Source of the DNA: Nitratireductor luteus
GTDB lineage: Bacteria; Pseudomonadota; Alphaproteobacteria; Rhizobiales; Rhizobiaceae
Direction: 5' to 3'
Assembly: GCF_026162365.1 (NCBI RefSeq)
Contig: NZ_JAOANW010000009.1
Coordinates: forward strand, 248,001-312,000
Length of the DNA stretch: 64,000 bases
A program made the translations under genes and the position numbers. Shown piece after piece: positions 38,419 through 49,979 of the stretch; positions within the stretch are counted from its first letter, which is position 1, and every line of letters begins with the position of its first letter. Under the pieces are notes generated by a model. It saw nothing but the letters and a program-made list of their open reading frames with translations, did no database searches and had not been told where the DNA came from.

Positions 38419-38994
38419 TCACAGAACCAAACGCATCAGCGGCCGGCCCGCCTTGCGTTCGGCAACGATCTCGAACCCGGCCCTGGCAAAGACGCGGGTC
38501 GAACCCACGAACAGCCCGATCGAGCGCGAACTCTTCGATTCGGTCATCGGGCAGGCCTCGATAAGCCGCGCGCCGTTCTCGCGCGCGAAGGTCTTTCCAG
38601 CCTCCACCAGCCTGTGCGTCATGCCGTTTCCGCGCGCATTGGCCCGTACGAAGAAGCATGAGATCGCCCACACCGCCGGATCGTCCGCCGGCGTATCCTC
38701 CAGCGGCGCCGTCACGCGGCCCTTGTTGTTCCATTCGGGCACGTCCGCGCGCGGACCGATCTGCATCCAGCCATCGGCGCGTCCATCGTTGAAAACCAGC
38801 AGTCCCGGCGGCGGCCCGGCTTCGACGCGGGCGCGCATATGGTCCTTGTTGCGTTCCCTGTCGTTTTCCCGGCGCAATGCCGGCGGCAGGCGAAAATGCG
38901 TGCACCAGCAGCCATAGCAGGCCCCTTGTTTGCCGAACAGATCCTCGAATTCCGGCCAGCGCTCCGGCGTAAGCGGAAGTACGGTCCTCTCCAC
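38419..38994 (-). CDS. GNAT-family N-acetyltransferase
   Basis: 191 residues from a GTG start reading VERTVLPLTPERWPEFEDLF. Characteristic blocks are KQGACYGCWCTHFRLP, then WAISCFFVRANARGNGMTHRL with the acetyl-CoA loop, and FVGSTRVFARAGFEIV. The substrate is unknown. Start choice is uncertain: AAGG lies about eight bases before this GTG, while in-frame ATGs at 39072 and 39099 would run into the divergent dinB start, so they are less likely. Confidence 0.78.
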   Translation of the reverse strand: MERTVLPLTPERWPEFEDLFGKQGACYGCWCTHFRLPPALRRENDRERNKDHMRARVEAGPPPGLLVFNDGRADGWMQIGPRADVPEWNNKGRVTAPLEDTPADDPAVWAISCFFVRANARGNGMTHRLVEAGKTFARENGARLIEACPMTESKSSRSIGLFVGSTRVFARAGFEIVAERKAGRPLMRLVL

Positions 38995-39070
38995 TCCTGA
39001 CACCTTCGTATTGTGCCGCAAGGCGGCTTGATCTATGATGAATGTTCTATTTATGTTCTCATGAAGGATC

Positions 39071-40375
39071 ATGGCTGTCAACGCCACCGCCAACGGCATC
39101 TGCCGGGACTGCCTTGCCCCTGCGGCGGGGACGGGAAAGCGTTGCCATAGCTGCGGCAGCCCCCGCGTCCTGCGCCATCCGGAGCTTGAGGCGCTGCCGC
39201 TCGCCCATATCGATTGCGACGCCTTTTACGCGGCGGTCGAGAAGCGCGACAACCCGGAACTGCGCGACAAGCCGGTGATCATCGGCGGCGGCAAGCGCGG
39301 CGTTGTCTCGACCGCCTGCTACATCGCCCGCATTCATGGCGTGCGCTCCGCCATGCCCATGTTCAAGGCGCTGGAGGCCTGCCCCGAGGCCATCGTCATC
39401 AAGCCGGACATGGAGAAATATGTCAGGGTGGGGCGCGAGGTCCGCGCCATGATGGAGGCGCTCACGCCCATGGTCGAGCCGATTTCGATCGACGAGGCCT
39501 TTCTCGATCTTGCCGGCACGCAGAAGCTGCACGGCGCGCCGCCTGCCCATGTGCTGGCCGCCTTCGCAAGGCGCATCGAAGAGGAGATTGGCATCACCGT
39601 TTCCGTCGGCCTTTCCTACTGCAAGTTCCTCGCCAAGGTCGCCTCGGACCTGAACAAGCCGCGCGGCTTTTCCGTCATCGGCCGGGCCGAGGCGCTGGAT
39701 TTTCTGGCGGCCCAGCCCGTCACCACCATCTGGGGCGTGGGCAAGGCCTTCGCCGCCACGCTGGAGCGCGACGGCGTGCGCATGATCGGGCAACTGCAGA
39801 AGATGGAAAAGAACGACCTCATGCGCCGATACGGTACGATAGGCAGCCGCCTGTACCACCTTTCGCGCGGCGAGGACGACCGCACGGTCAAGCCGCGCAG
39901 CGAGGCGAAAAGCGTCTCTTCCGAAACCACCTTCAACCACGATATATCGGCCGCATCCGACCTCGTCCCCGTGCTGCGCGCCCTGTCGGAGCGGGTTTCG
40001 ACACGGCTCAAGAAGGCCGACATCGCCGGCCGCACCGTCGTGCTGAAACTGAAGACCGCCGATTTCCGCACCCGCACGAGAAACCGCCAGCTCGCCGACC
40101 CGACGCGGCTTGCCGACCGCATCTTCCACACCGGCCTCGACATGCTGATGCGCGAGCTCGACGGCACGCGCTTCCGCCTGCTGGGCGTCGGGGTCAGCGA
40201 CCTGACCGATGCCGCCAAGGCCGACCCGCCGGACCTCGTCGACACGCTGTCCCACAAGCGCGCGCTGGCCGAAGGCGCAATCGACAGCCTGCGCGAGAAA
40301 TTCGGCAGGGAAGCGGTGGAGACCGGTTACACGTTCGGCCGTGGCCGCGCGGGGCAGCCGCAGCGGGAGGAGTGA
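39071..40375 (+). CDS. dinB: DNA polymerase IV with N-terminal zinc ribbon
   Basis: 434 residues. DinB is a Y-family translesion polymerase. The core starts with [20 protein letters not shown] (catalytic Asp), then [35 protein letters not shown] (catalytic Asp-Glu) and [17 protein letters not shown]. An N-terminal extension of about 45 residues carries four cysteines, C11xxC14 and C25xxC28, forming a likely zinc ribbon. E. coli DinB is 351 residues and lacks it. I recall the extension in rhizobial DinB proteins. The little-finger domain covers about residues 290-400. Confidence 0.93.
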   Translation: MAVNATANGICRDCLAPAAGTGKRCHSCGSPRVLRHPELEALPLAHIDCDAFYAAVEKRDNPELRDKPVIIGGGKRGVVSTACYIARIHGVRSAMPMFKALEACPEAIVIKPDMEKYVRVGREVRAMMEALTPMVEPISIDEAFLDLAGTQKLHGAPPAHVLAAFARRIEEEIGITVSVGLSYCKFLAKVASDLNKPRGFSVIGRAEALDFLAAQPVTTIWGVGKAFAATLERDGVRMIGQLQKMEKNDLMRRYGTIGSRLYHLSRGEDDRTVKPRSEAKSVSSETTFNHDISAASDLVPVLRALSERVSTRLKKADIAGRTVVLKLKTADFRTRTRNRQLADPTRLADRIFHTGLDMLMRELDGTRFRLLGVGVSDLTDAAKADPPDLVDTLSHKRALAEGAIDSLREKFGREAVETGYTFGRGRAGQPQREE

Positions 40376-41412
40376 TCTTCGCGGGAAGGTGCACTGCGGG
40401 GAAAACGATGCTCGCCGGCCGCTGCCGGCATTGATGCCGCCCCCTCCCCACCCCTGTCGGCTCTGCGGAAACGGCTTGCGCTGGCCCATCAGCGCCGCGC
40501 CGGGATCAGGCATTCTGGCATGGATCCTCGGGTCGGGGCCCGAGGATGACGAATTGTTCGAAGGGTGCGGCCAATTGCCAGCGCTGGCGATCGACAAAGC
40601 CATCCCCATCTCCGTCATCCCGGCCGACCTTAGGGAGAGCCCAGACCTGTTGGGTTTGTGCGGCCGGTCTCCGCAGAAAGAACTGCCGGTGCTGACGTGC
40701 GCTAGGGCAAGGACCGGACCGCGCTATATGAGGCTCTTCCAATGGGTCCCGGATAGCCCTTCGGGCTTCCGGGATGACGAACCGTTGGATACCTCTTGCT
40801 TTCCAGGACGCAGGAACGGGTGTCCTCAGAGTTGATGACGGCCCAGCCCGTCTGCCTTCAAGACACGCCTTTCCGTTCCCGCGCTTCTTCCGAAGCCGGG
40901 GCCTGTCAAAGAACGCACCCCATATGCCAAGGGGGTGGGAAGACGGGCGGCCAAAGCATCGCGCGTCTAACAAATAATATGCGACCCTCGGGCCGCCCGT
41001 CCGGCCGCTGCCCTGCGGTCGGCCGGTCAAGGAGCCCGGCGCATTTGCGCGCCAAACCCCGCGGGTTCTCCCGCATCCCGCCTGCCACGCGCCTTTCGGG
41101 CGCGCTCTTGCGGGACTCCGGCCTGCTGCAGGCCCTCACATGCCTCCGGGTACCGATTCCGGAGGGGGAGGCTGCCGCCGCCCTCCCGAACACCCGGTGC
41201 GCATCCGGTTCCCGTGAGGGCGATGGACACAGGATAATGGAGGCCGGGCAAGTGGGGATAGACAAGCCGGATATTTTGTCGGGAAAATTGCTATATCCAG
41301 CGATAACAGTGGGTTGAATGGATGTACTAAAGTCGAGGGGTGCGGATCTATCCACGGGCCGGGATGAAGCTGCAGTTGCGAAGGGCGCGGCGGCAAATCG
41401 CAAAAAAGCACC
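40376..41412. repeat. Repeat-rich non-coding interval between dinB and dnaE
   Basis: About 1 kb with no supportable gene. Hairpins: ATCCTCGGG/CCCGAGGAT at 40524-40547; TCCCGGA..TCCGGGA enclosing AGCCC/GGGCT at 40747-40774. Both are followed by GATGACGAA. CGTCATCCCGG (40613-40623) is the inverted match of CCGGGATGACG (40769-40779). GACGGGCGGCC (40942-40952) is mirrored by GGCCGCCCGTC (40991-41001). Such GGATGACG palindromes are a common intergenic-repeat pattern in rhizobial genomes as I recall it; several nested copies seem to have accumulated. The right part (41030-41290) has further GC-rich stems but no clear unit. Confidence 0.6.
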
Positions 41413-44952
<3,540 letters not shown>

Positions 44953-45063
44953 GAATTGTTGCCGATTGCCTCGATGGACTCAGGAAGACGCCCATTCTCG
45001 ACAATCGCCGGCCACGGGTAAAGGCCGCGGTGACGTTGCGCACCACAATCGTCCTTCAGGCGC

Positions 45064-45721
45064 TCAAAGCACCTCGTGCTGGAGCAGCCTGTCCACTGCT
45101 GCCGCCAGGTCCGACGGACGCTCCACGATCTCGTCCGCTCCGGCGGCGGCGAGTTCCTTGCGGTCTCCGAACCCCCAGAGCACGCCGATGGACATGATGC
45201 CGTTGGCCTTGGCGCCGACGATATCGTGCGAACGGTCGCCGATCATGACAGTTCGCGCGGGGTCGAGGGGCTCGGCTTTCAGGATATGCGCGATCAGGTC
45301 CGGCTTGTCGGCGTTGGTCCCGTCATGGGCCGAGCCATGCACCGTGTGAAAGAACCGGGCAAGGCCGAAATGCTCGACGATCTGGACCGAATAGGTCTCC
45401 AGCTTGGAGGTGGCCACGCAGGCGTGCCGGCCCGGCCGCCGGAATGCCGTCGATCAGACTGTTCTCGAACTTGCCGACTTCACCATAGCGCTCCCGGTAG
45501 AACGCCACCGCGTCGGTGATCCGCCCCTTGTCGTCCGTGTCGAGCAGCCTTGCGAAGGAATGCTGCAAGGGCGGGCCGATGCACCAGTGCAGATCGGCCG
45601 CCAGCGGCGGCTCCTCGCCCATCCGCTCCATTGCGTAGCGGATGCCTTTGGTTATGCCCTCGAAAGGATTGGTGAGTGTTCCGTCGAGATCGAACAGAAC
45701 GCCGGGCAGATTTTTCGGCAA
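45064..45721 (-). pseudogene. HAD-family phosphatase gene, frameshifted (phosphoglycolate-phosphatase-like)
   Basis: Two overlapping frames together encode one HAD protein. The first (TTG start at 45721, directly after the upstream stop) reads LPGVLFDLDGTLTNPFEGI with the DxDGT nucleophile motif, through RERYGEVGKFENSLIDGIPA. The second reads VATSKLETYSVQIVEHFGLARFF, HGSAHDGTNADKPDLIAHIL and MIGDRSHDIVGAKANG, down to 45064. The switch is at about 45418-45450. The span is 3n+1 bases and the usual linker of about 15 residues between GIP and VATSK is shortened to about 9, so a deletion with a frame change is likely. A sequencing error cannot be excluded. Confidence 0.8.
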
Positions 45722-47731
45722 TTAGACAAACTCCATGATGACCGCGTCCACGGCCAGGCTGTCGCCGGGCTTGGCGTTGAGTTTTGCGACCGTGCAGTCC
45801 CGGTCTGCCCGCAGTACGTTTTCCATCTTCATCGCCTCGACGACCGCCAGCGTCTCGCCGGCCTTGACCTCCTGCCCTTCCTCGACCGCGATCGACACAA
45901 CGAGGCCCGGCATCGGGCAAAGCAGCAGTTTCGAAGTGTCCGGCGCGCGCCGCACGGGCATCAGCCGGTCGAGCTCGGCGATCCGCGGCAGATAGACCCG
46001 CGCCTGCGCGCTCATACCCCGCCAGGAGAGCTTGACCCCGTTGAGGATGGGCCGTACCTGGACCGCCACCTGGCGCGATCCCACCTTGCCCTTCCAGACG
46101 GCATCGCCTGGCCGCCACTCCGAAACCAGCGTCAGCGGATCGCCGTCGATCGTCACGTCCAGCTCGGTCGGGATGGAAACCATGCCCTCCACGATGGTGG
46201 CCGGCACATACTCATCATTGAGCCGCACCACCCAGTCGCGCTTGATGTCGCCGCCGTGCGGGGCAAGGCGGCCGGGCAGCCGGTCGAGCCGGTCCTTGCG
46301 CAACAGCTCCACCGCCAGCGCCACGGCCGATAGCACCTGCCTGCCCTGCGCATCCGGCGCCGGCAGCGAGAAGCCGTCGGGAAACTCCTCGGCTATAAAG
46401 CCCGTCGACAGCCTGCCTTCCTGCCAGCGTTCGTGCCGCATCAGCGCGGTCAGGAAAGGGATATTGTGCTCGATACCGTCGATCACGAAACAGTCGAGCG
46501 CTTCGGCCATGGCCTCCACCGCCCCTGCCCGGTCCGGCGCCCATGTGCAAAGCTTGGCGATCATCGGGTCGTAGAACATCGAGATTTCCGAGCCCTCGGC
46601 CACGCCCGTGTCGTTGCGCACGACAAAGCCGTTCCTGCGCCCTTTTTCCGGCGGGCGGTAGCGTGTCAGCCGGCCGATGGAGGGCAGGAAATTGCGCACC
46701 GGGTCCTCGGCGTAGATGCGGCTCTCGATGGCCCAGCCTTCGAGCCTTATGTCGCCCTGCCTGAGCGCCAGCTTCTCGCCGGCGGCGACGCGGATCATCT
46801 GTTCGACGAGGTCGATCCCGGTCACGAGCTCGCTCACCGGATGCTCGACCTGCAGCCGCGTGTTCATCTCGAGGAAGAAGAAATTGCGGTTGCGGTCGAC
46901 GATGAACTCGACCGTTCCGGCGCTCTGGTAGTCGACCGCCCGCGCCAGCGCCAGCGCCTGCTCGCCCATCGCCGCGCGCGTGGCCTCGTCGATGAAGGGC
47001 GATGGCGCTTCCTCGACGATCTTCTGGTTGCGGCGCTGGATCGAGCACTCGCGCTCGCCCAGATGGACGCCGTTGCCATGAGCGTCCGCTAAGATCTGGA
47101 TCTCGATGTGCCGCGGCTCCTCGATGAATTTCTCGATGAAGATGCGGTCGTCGCCGAAGGAGGACGCGGCTTCCGATTTCGACCGGTCAAAGCCTTCGCG
47201 CGCTTGCGCCTCGTTCCAGGCAACGCGCATGCCCTTGCCGCCGCCGCCGGCCGATGCCTTGATCATGACGGGAAAGCCGATCTCGCCGGCGATCTTCACC
47301 GCGTGGTCGGCATCGTCGATCAGCCCCATGAAGCCCGGCACCGTGGAGACATTTGCCTCGGCAGCGATCTTCTTGGAGGTGATCTTGTCGCCCATGGCGC
47401 GGATCGCCTTCGGCTTCGGCCCGATGAAGACGATGCCTTCAGCCTCCAGCCCTTCGCAGAAGGCGGCGTTTTCCGACAGGAAGCCATAGCCCGGATGAAC
47501 CGCTTCGGCGCCCGTCTCCTTGCAGGCGGCGATGATCCTGTCCGCCGAAAGATAGGACTGGCTCGCCGCCGCCGGCCCGATCAGCACCGCCTCGTCGGCC
47601 ATCTCGACATGGACGGCGTCTCCATCGGCTTCGGAATAGACCGCCACCGTGGAAATTCCCATCTTCCGCGCCGTCTTTATTACCCGGCAAGCAATCTCGC
47701 CGCGATTGGCGATGAGAATTTTCCTGAACAT
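45722..47731 (-). CDS. Acetyl/propionyl-CoA carboxylase alpha subunit (biotin carboxylase + BCCP)
   Basis: 669 residues. The N-terminal biotin carboxylase domain (FRKILIANRGEIACRVIKTA, then SAGGGGKGMRVAW for ATP binding, CSIQRRNQKIVEEAPSP and MNTRLQVEHPVSELVTGIDL) is followed by a linker and a C-terminal biotinyl domain with the attachment Lys635 in VEAMKMENV. This single-chain layout is that of propionyl- or methylcrotonyl-CoA carboxylase alpha subunits; which substrate is used cannot be told without the beta subunit, which is not in the window. The next gene downstream is the broken HAD gene, starting at the adjoining base. Confidence 0.93.
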   Translation of the reverse strand: MFRKILIANRGEIACRVIKTARKMGISTVAVYSEADGDAVHVEMADEAVLIGPAAASQSYLSADRIIAACKETGAEAVHPGYGFLSENAAFCEGLEAEGIVFIGPKPKAIRAMGDKITSKKIAAEANVSTVPGFMGLIDDADHAVKIAGEIGFPVMIKASAGGGGKGMRVAWNEAQAREGFDRSKSEAASSFGDDRIFIEKFIEEPRHIEIQILADAHGNGVHLGERECSIQRRNQKIVEEAPSPFIDEATRAAMGEQALALARAVDYQSAGTVEFIVDRNRNFFFLEMNTRLQVEHPVSELVTGIDLVEQMIRVAAGEKLALRQGDIRLEGWAIESRIYAEDPVRNFLPSIGRLTRYRPPEKGRRNGFVVRNDTGVAEGSEISMFYDPMIAKLCTWAPDRAGAVEAMAEALDCFVIDGIEHNIPFLTALMRHERWQEGRLSTGFIAEEFPDGFSLPAPDAQGRQVLSAVALAVELLRKDRLDRLPGRLAPHGGDIKRDWVVRLNDEYVPATIVEGMVSIPTELDVTIDGDPLTLVSEWRPGDAVWKGKVGSRQVAVQVRPILNGVKLSWRGMSAQARVYLPRIAELDRLMPVRRAPDTSKLLLCPMPGLVVSIAVEEGQEVKAGETLAVVEAMKMENVLRADRDCTVAKLNAKPGDSLAVDAVIMEFV

Positions 47732-47899
47732 GGATGGCGTTTCCCCGGAGCGCTTTTCATTTGCTTTTATGGGTTCCGCGCGATCCGCTCAAGGGAAGCT
47801 TGATGATACTTTCTCCCGTGCATGTGCCGCGCGCGCTTGCGGCGCCGCGAATTTCCTGAAATTTTCGCGCCGAATATAAGAGAATTCGGAGAAGCCCTA

Positions 47900-48370
47900 T
47901 TGACCGACGGCCCCGCCATATACGTCGATGCTGACGCCTGCCCCGTGAAAGCGGAAGTGGTCAAGGTCGCCGAACGTCATGAAGTTCCCGTAATCTTCGT
48001 CTCCAACGGCGGCCTGCGGCCCTCTCGTGATCCAATGGTCCGCCACGTCGTGGTGCCGGGCACGGCGGACGCGGCGGACGACTGGATCGCGGAGCATGGG
48101 GAAGCCGGCGACATCGGCATCACCGCCGACGTTCCGCTCGCCTCCCGCCTTGTGGACAAGGGCCTGCACGTGCTGGGCCCGACCGGCCGTCCGTTCACGC
48201 CGGAAACTATCGGCATGGCCGTCGCGATGCGCAACCTGAAGCAGGATTTGCGCGAATCGGGCGAGATCAAGGGCTATAATCCGGGCTTCACCGCCGCCGA
48301 CCGCTCATCCTTCCTCCAGGCGCTCGACCGCACCGTGCGGCGGGCGCTACGCGAAAAGCAGGGTGAATAG
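47900..48370 (+). CDS. UPF0178/YaiI-family protein (DUF188)
   Basis: 156 residues, TTG start after GGAGAAG. The family text is clear: [20 protein letters not shown] at the start, [42 protein letters not shown] and [11 protein letters not shown] at the end. YaiI/YqxD proteins have a PIN-like/NYN-type nuclease fold but no established biological role. It is divergent from the carboxylase gene with about 170 bases between the starts, and its stop lies inside the palindrome preceding relB. Confidence 0.88.
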   Translation: MTDGPAIYVDADACPVKAEVVKVAERHEVPVIFVSNGGLRPSRDPMVRHVVVPGTADAADDWIAEHGEAGDIGITADVPLASRLVDKGLHVLGPTGRPFTPETIGMAVAMRNLKQDLRESGEIKGYNPGFTAADRSSFLQALDRTVRRALREKQGE

Positions 48371-48385
48371 GGATACATATATCCC
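48370..48385 (+). promoter_or_regulatory. Perfect palindrome upstream of the relB-like gene, candidate operator
   Basis: GGGATA (48370-48375) and TATCCC (48380-48385) flank CATA, a 6-base perfect inverted repeat centred about 27 bases before the relB start. Antitoxins of this ribbon-helix-helix type commonly repress their own operon at such palindromes; binding here is inference. Confidence 0.55.
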
Positions 48386-48404
48386 AAACGGGCAGATGAC
48401 GAAG

Positions 48405-48638
48405 ATGAGCAAGCAGACGGCGATCCGCCTTTCCGATGAGACCTACGCGCGCCTGCAGGCCCTGGCCAAGCGGACCGGCCGCACCGCGTCCTACTATATC
48501 CGCGAAGCCATCGAGGAGCGGCTTGAGGATTTGGAGGATATTTATCTCGCGGAACGCGTTCTAGAACGCCGTGAACGCGGCGAGAGCAAGACGTACACGC
48601 TCGATGAGTTGGAGCGTGAACTTGGCCTGGACGATTGA
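48405..48638 (+). CDS. RelB-like ribbon-helix-helix antitoxin
   Basis: 77 residues. The N-terminal [20 protein letters not shown] is a ribbon-helix-helix DNA-binding fold (strand TAIRLS, helices after), followed by [20 protein letters not shown] and an acidic, unstructured C-terminus [10 protein letters not shown] that would bind the toxin. I place the start at the ATG at 48405; an ATG at 48396 and a GTG at 48363 are in frame. The gene is intact, whereas the adjoining toxin gene is frameshifted. The stop overlaps the toxin start. Confidence 0.82.
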   Translation: MSKQTAIRLSDETYARLQALAKRTGRTASYYIREAIEERLEDLEDIYLAERVLERRERGESKTYTLDELERELGLDD

Positions 48639-48892
48639 AAACGACCATGCGGCTTTCAGGCAACTGGCAAAAATGGGGCGGCAGGATGCCAAACGCATCC
48701 GCGATTATTTACGCAGCCGCATAGAATGCTTGGATAAGCCCTCGCCAGCTGGGCAAGGCCCTGCAAGGGTCAAAACGTAGCCATCTCTGGCGCTACCGGG
48801 TCGGGGACTATCGCATCATCTGCGATATCCAGGATCACAAGCTCATTGTCCTGGTGCTCGAAATCGGCCATCGACGCGAAATCTATCGCTGA
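48622..48892 (+). pseudogene. RelE-like toxin gene with one-base insertion
   Basis: From a TTG start (GTG at 48616 also possible) the frame reads [20 protein letters not shown] through RIECLDK, then runs into a stop at 48780. A second frame continues [20 protein letters not shown] and [14 protein letters not shown], the typical RelE/ParE ending. Removing the G at 48738 restores [10 protein letters not shown], which matches the RelE consensus exactly, so a +1 insertion in gataaGccctcg is the most economical explanation. The span is 3n+1 bases. The toxin would be an mRNA interferase; as written it is not made full-length. Confidence 0.85.
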
Positions 48893-49185
48893 ACGGCATT
48901 TCCACGACGATAACCTCCACGACGAAATTCCATGGCGGCGTCCAGGGCATCTGGAGGTTCATGGAAACCCGCCCGAATTGGCAGGCAGACTACCTGCAAA
49001 CAAAGCAACAGCCTGAATCATCGCATCGAGAATAAAACGCAAGCTATTGTTTTAAGCCATAAAACACGCTGTAAAATTGCTTCTTTTGTCGAAGCACTTG
49101 TGCTTCCCGCCTCTATCCCTCATGCTCTGAGGCATCTCGCCGCGTCCGCTACGCGGCCTCAAATCACACATGGAGGAATGATCGG
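48893..49185. other. Intergenic region between the broken toxin gene and the XRE regulator
   Basis: About 290 bases. Short open frames do not resemble proteins. The stretch at 49030-49085 is A/T-rich (AATAAAACGCAAGC, GCTATTGTTTTAAGCC) and probably carries the promoter of the XRE gene; no reliable hexamer pair was picked. Confidence 0.35.
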
Positions 49186-49572
49186 GTGCACGACGCTGCG
49201 CATATTTATTCCGATGTACCGGACCGCGACACGATGGGGGGCAGGCTCTCGCGCGCACGCGATGCGGCGGGCATGACCGTCGCGGAACTGGCCCGACGCC
49301 TCGGCGTCAAATCGTCGACCATTCAGGCATGGGAAAGCGATCGGTCCCAGCCACGCGCCAACCGGCTGACCATGCTGGCGGGTGTCCTCAACGTATCCCT
49401 GTCATGGCTATTGCATGGGATCGGCGCTTCGCCTGCCGATGAAAGCCGCTCCGAACTGATCCAGTCCGTTTCGGCCAACCTGATTCGCCTGCGCCGGCTC
49501 CACGACGAGACCGGCCGCGTGATCGTCCAGATCGAGCAGGAACTGGCCCGCGCCTCCGAAGCGGAAGGCTGA
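49186..49572 (+). CDS. XRE-family transcriptional regulator
   Basis: 128 residues, GTG start after GGAGGAA. The helix-turn-helix covers about residues 18-75: GGRLSRARDAAGMTVAELAR, LGVKSSTIQAWESDRSQPRA and TMLAGVLNVSLSWLLHG. The C-terminal half is a short helix-rich region with NLIRLRRLHDETGRVIVQIE. It sits directly upstream of the glycine riboswitch and gcvTHP, on the same strand, with about 130 bases between its stop and the riboswitch. A role in controlling the operon is tempting but unproved. No ligand domain is visible. Confidence 0.85.
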   Translation: MHDAAHIYSDVPDRDTMGGRLSRARDAAGMTVAELARRLGVKSSTIQAWESDRSQPRANRLTMLAGVLNVSLSWLLHGIGASPADESRSELIQSVSANLIRLRRLHDETGRVIVQIEQELARASEAEG

Positions 49573-49715
49573 CGGTTCGCGCGACAATCGAACCTCGCCA
49601 AGGATCGGGAAGAAGCGAAAGCCGAGTTGTGAATTAACGGATCGCCCCCATCGAAGACAGGTGACAACAGCCAGCGCCTGCGCTAGGTTCCGGGAGTCGA
49701 GGGCCTCAGCCCTGC

Positions 49716-49936
49716 CTGTCTGTGGGAGAGAGCTACACCGGTTCGCCGGTGCAGCCGCCGAAGGGGAAATCGCCCGAAATCTCTCAGGCAAATAGAACCG
49801 TAGACAGGTTGCGACACTCTGGAAAGTCGGGGCAAGATTGTTAAAGGCGCAATATTGCCCCGCGCCGAAGGTGTAAGTGCTGCCGACAGGGTTCCGGCAG
49901 CGCGAGTCTCTCAGGCTTCCGACAGAGGGGCACGAA
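49716..49936 (+). ncRNA. Tandem glycine riboswitch upstream of gcvT
   Basis: Two glycine aptamers in a row. The first (about 49716-49808) has GGGAGAG, GCCGCCGAAGGGG and CTCTCAGGCAAA ending in GACAGG. The second (about 49809-49936) has GACACTCTGGAAAGTCG, CGCCGAAGG and TCTCAGGC ending in GACAGAGGGG, with extended stems. This pairing, upstream of gcvT, is the established glycine-sensing element that activates glycine cleavage. Nothing else in the window carries it. After it, CATGCCG/CGGCATG form a hairpin at 49940-49959, just before the ribosome-binding site. Confidence 0.95.
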
Positions 49937-49979
49937 CAACATGCCGCGCAATCGGCATGCGTGCAACTTTGGGGAAAAC

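Noticed and set aside
41027-41251. Possible 74-codon gene in the dinB-dnaE gap
   Set aside because: Overlapping frames on both strands of this repeat-rich DNA are similarly open; none has a ribosome-binding site or a protein-like composition.
48616-48780. Intact short toxin of about 55 residues ending at 48780
   Set aside because: The text after residue about 40 leaves the RelE pattern and the true C-terminus continues in another frame, so this is a frameshifted gene, not a short protein.
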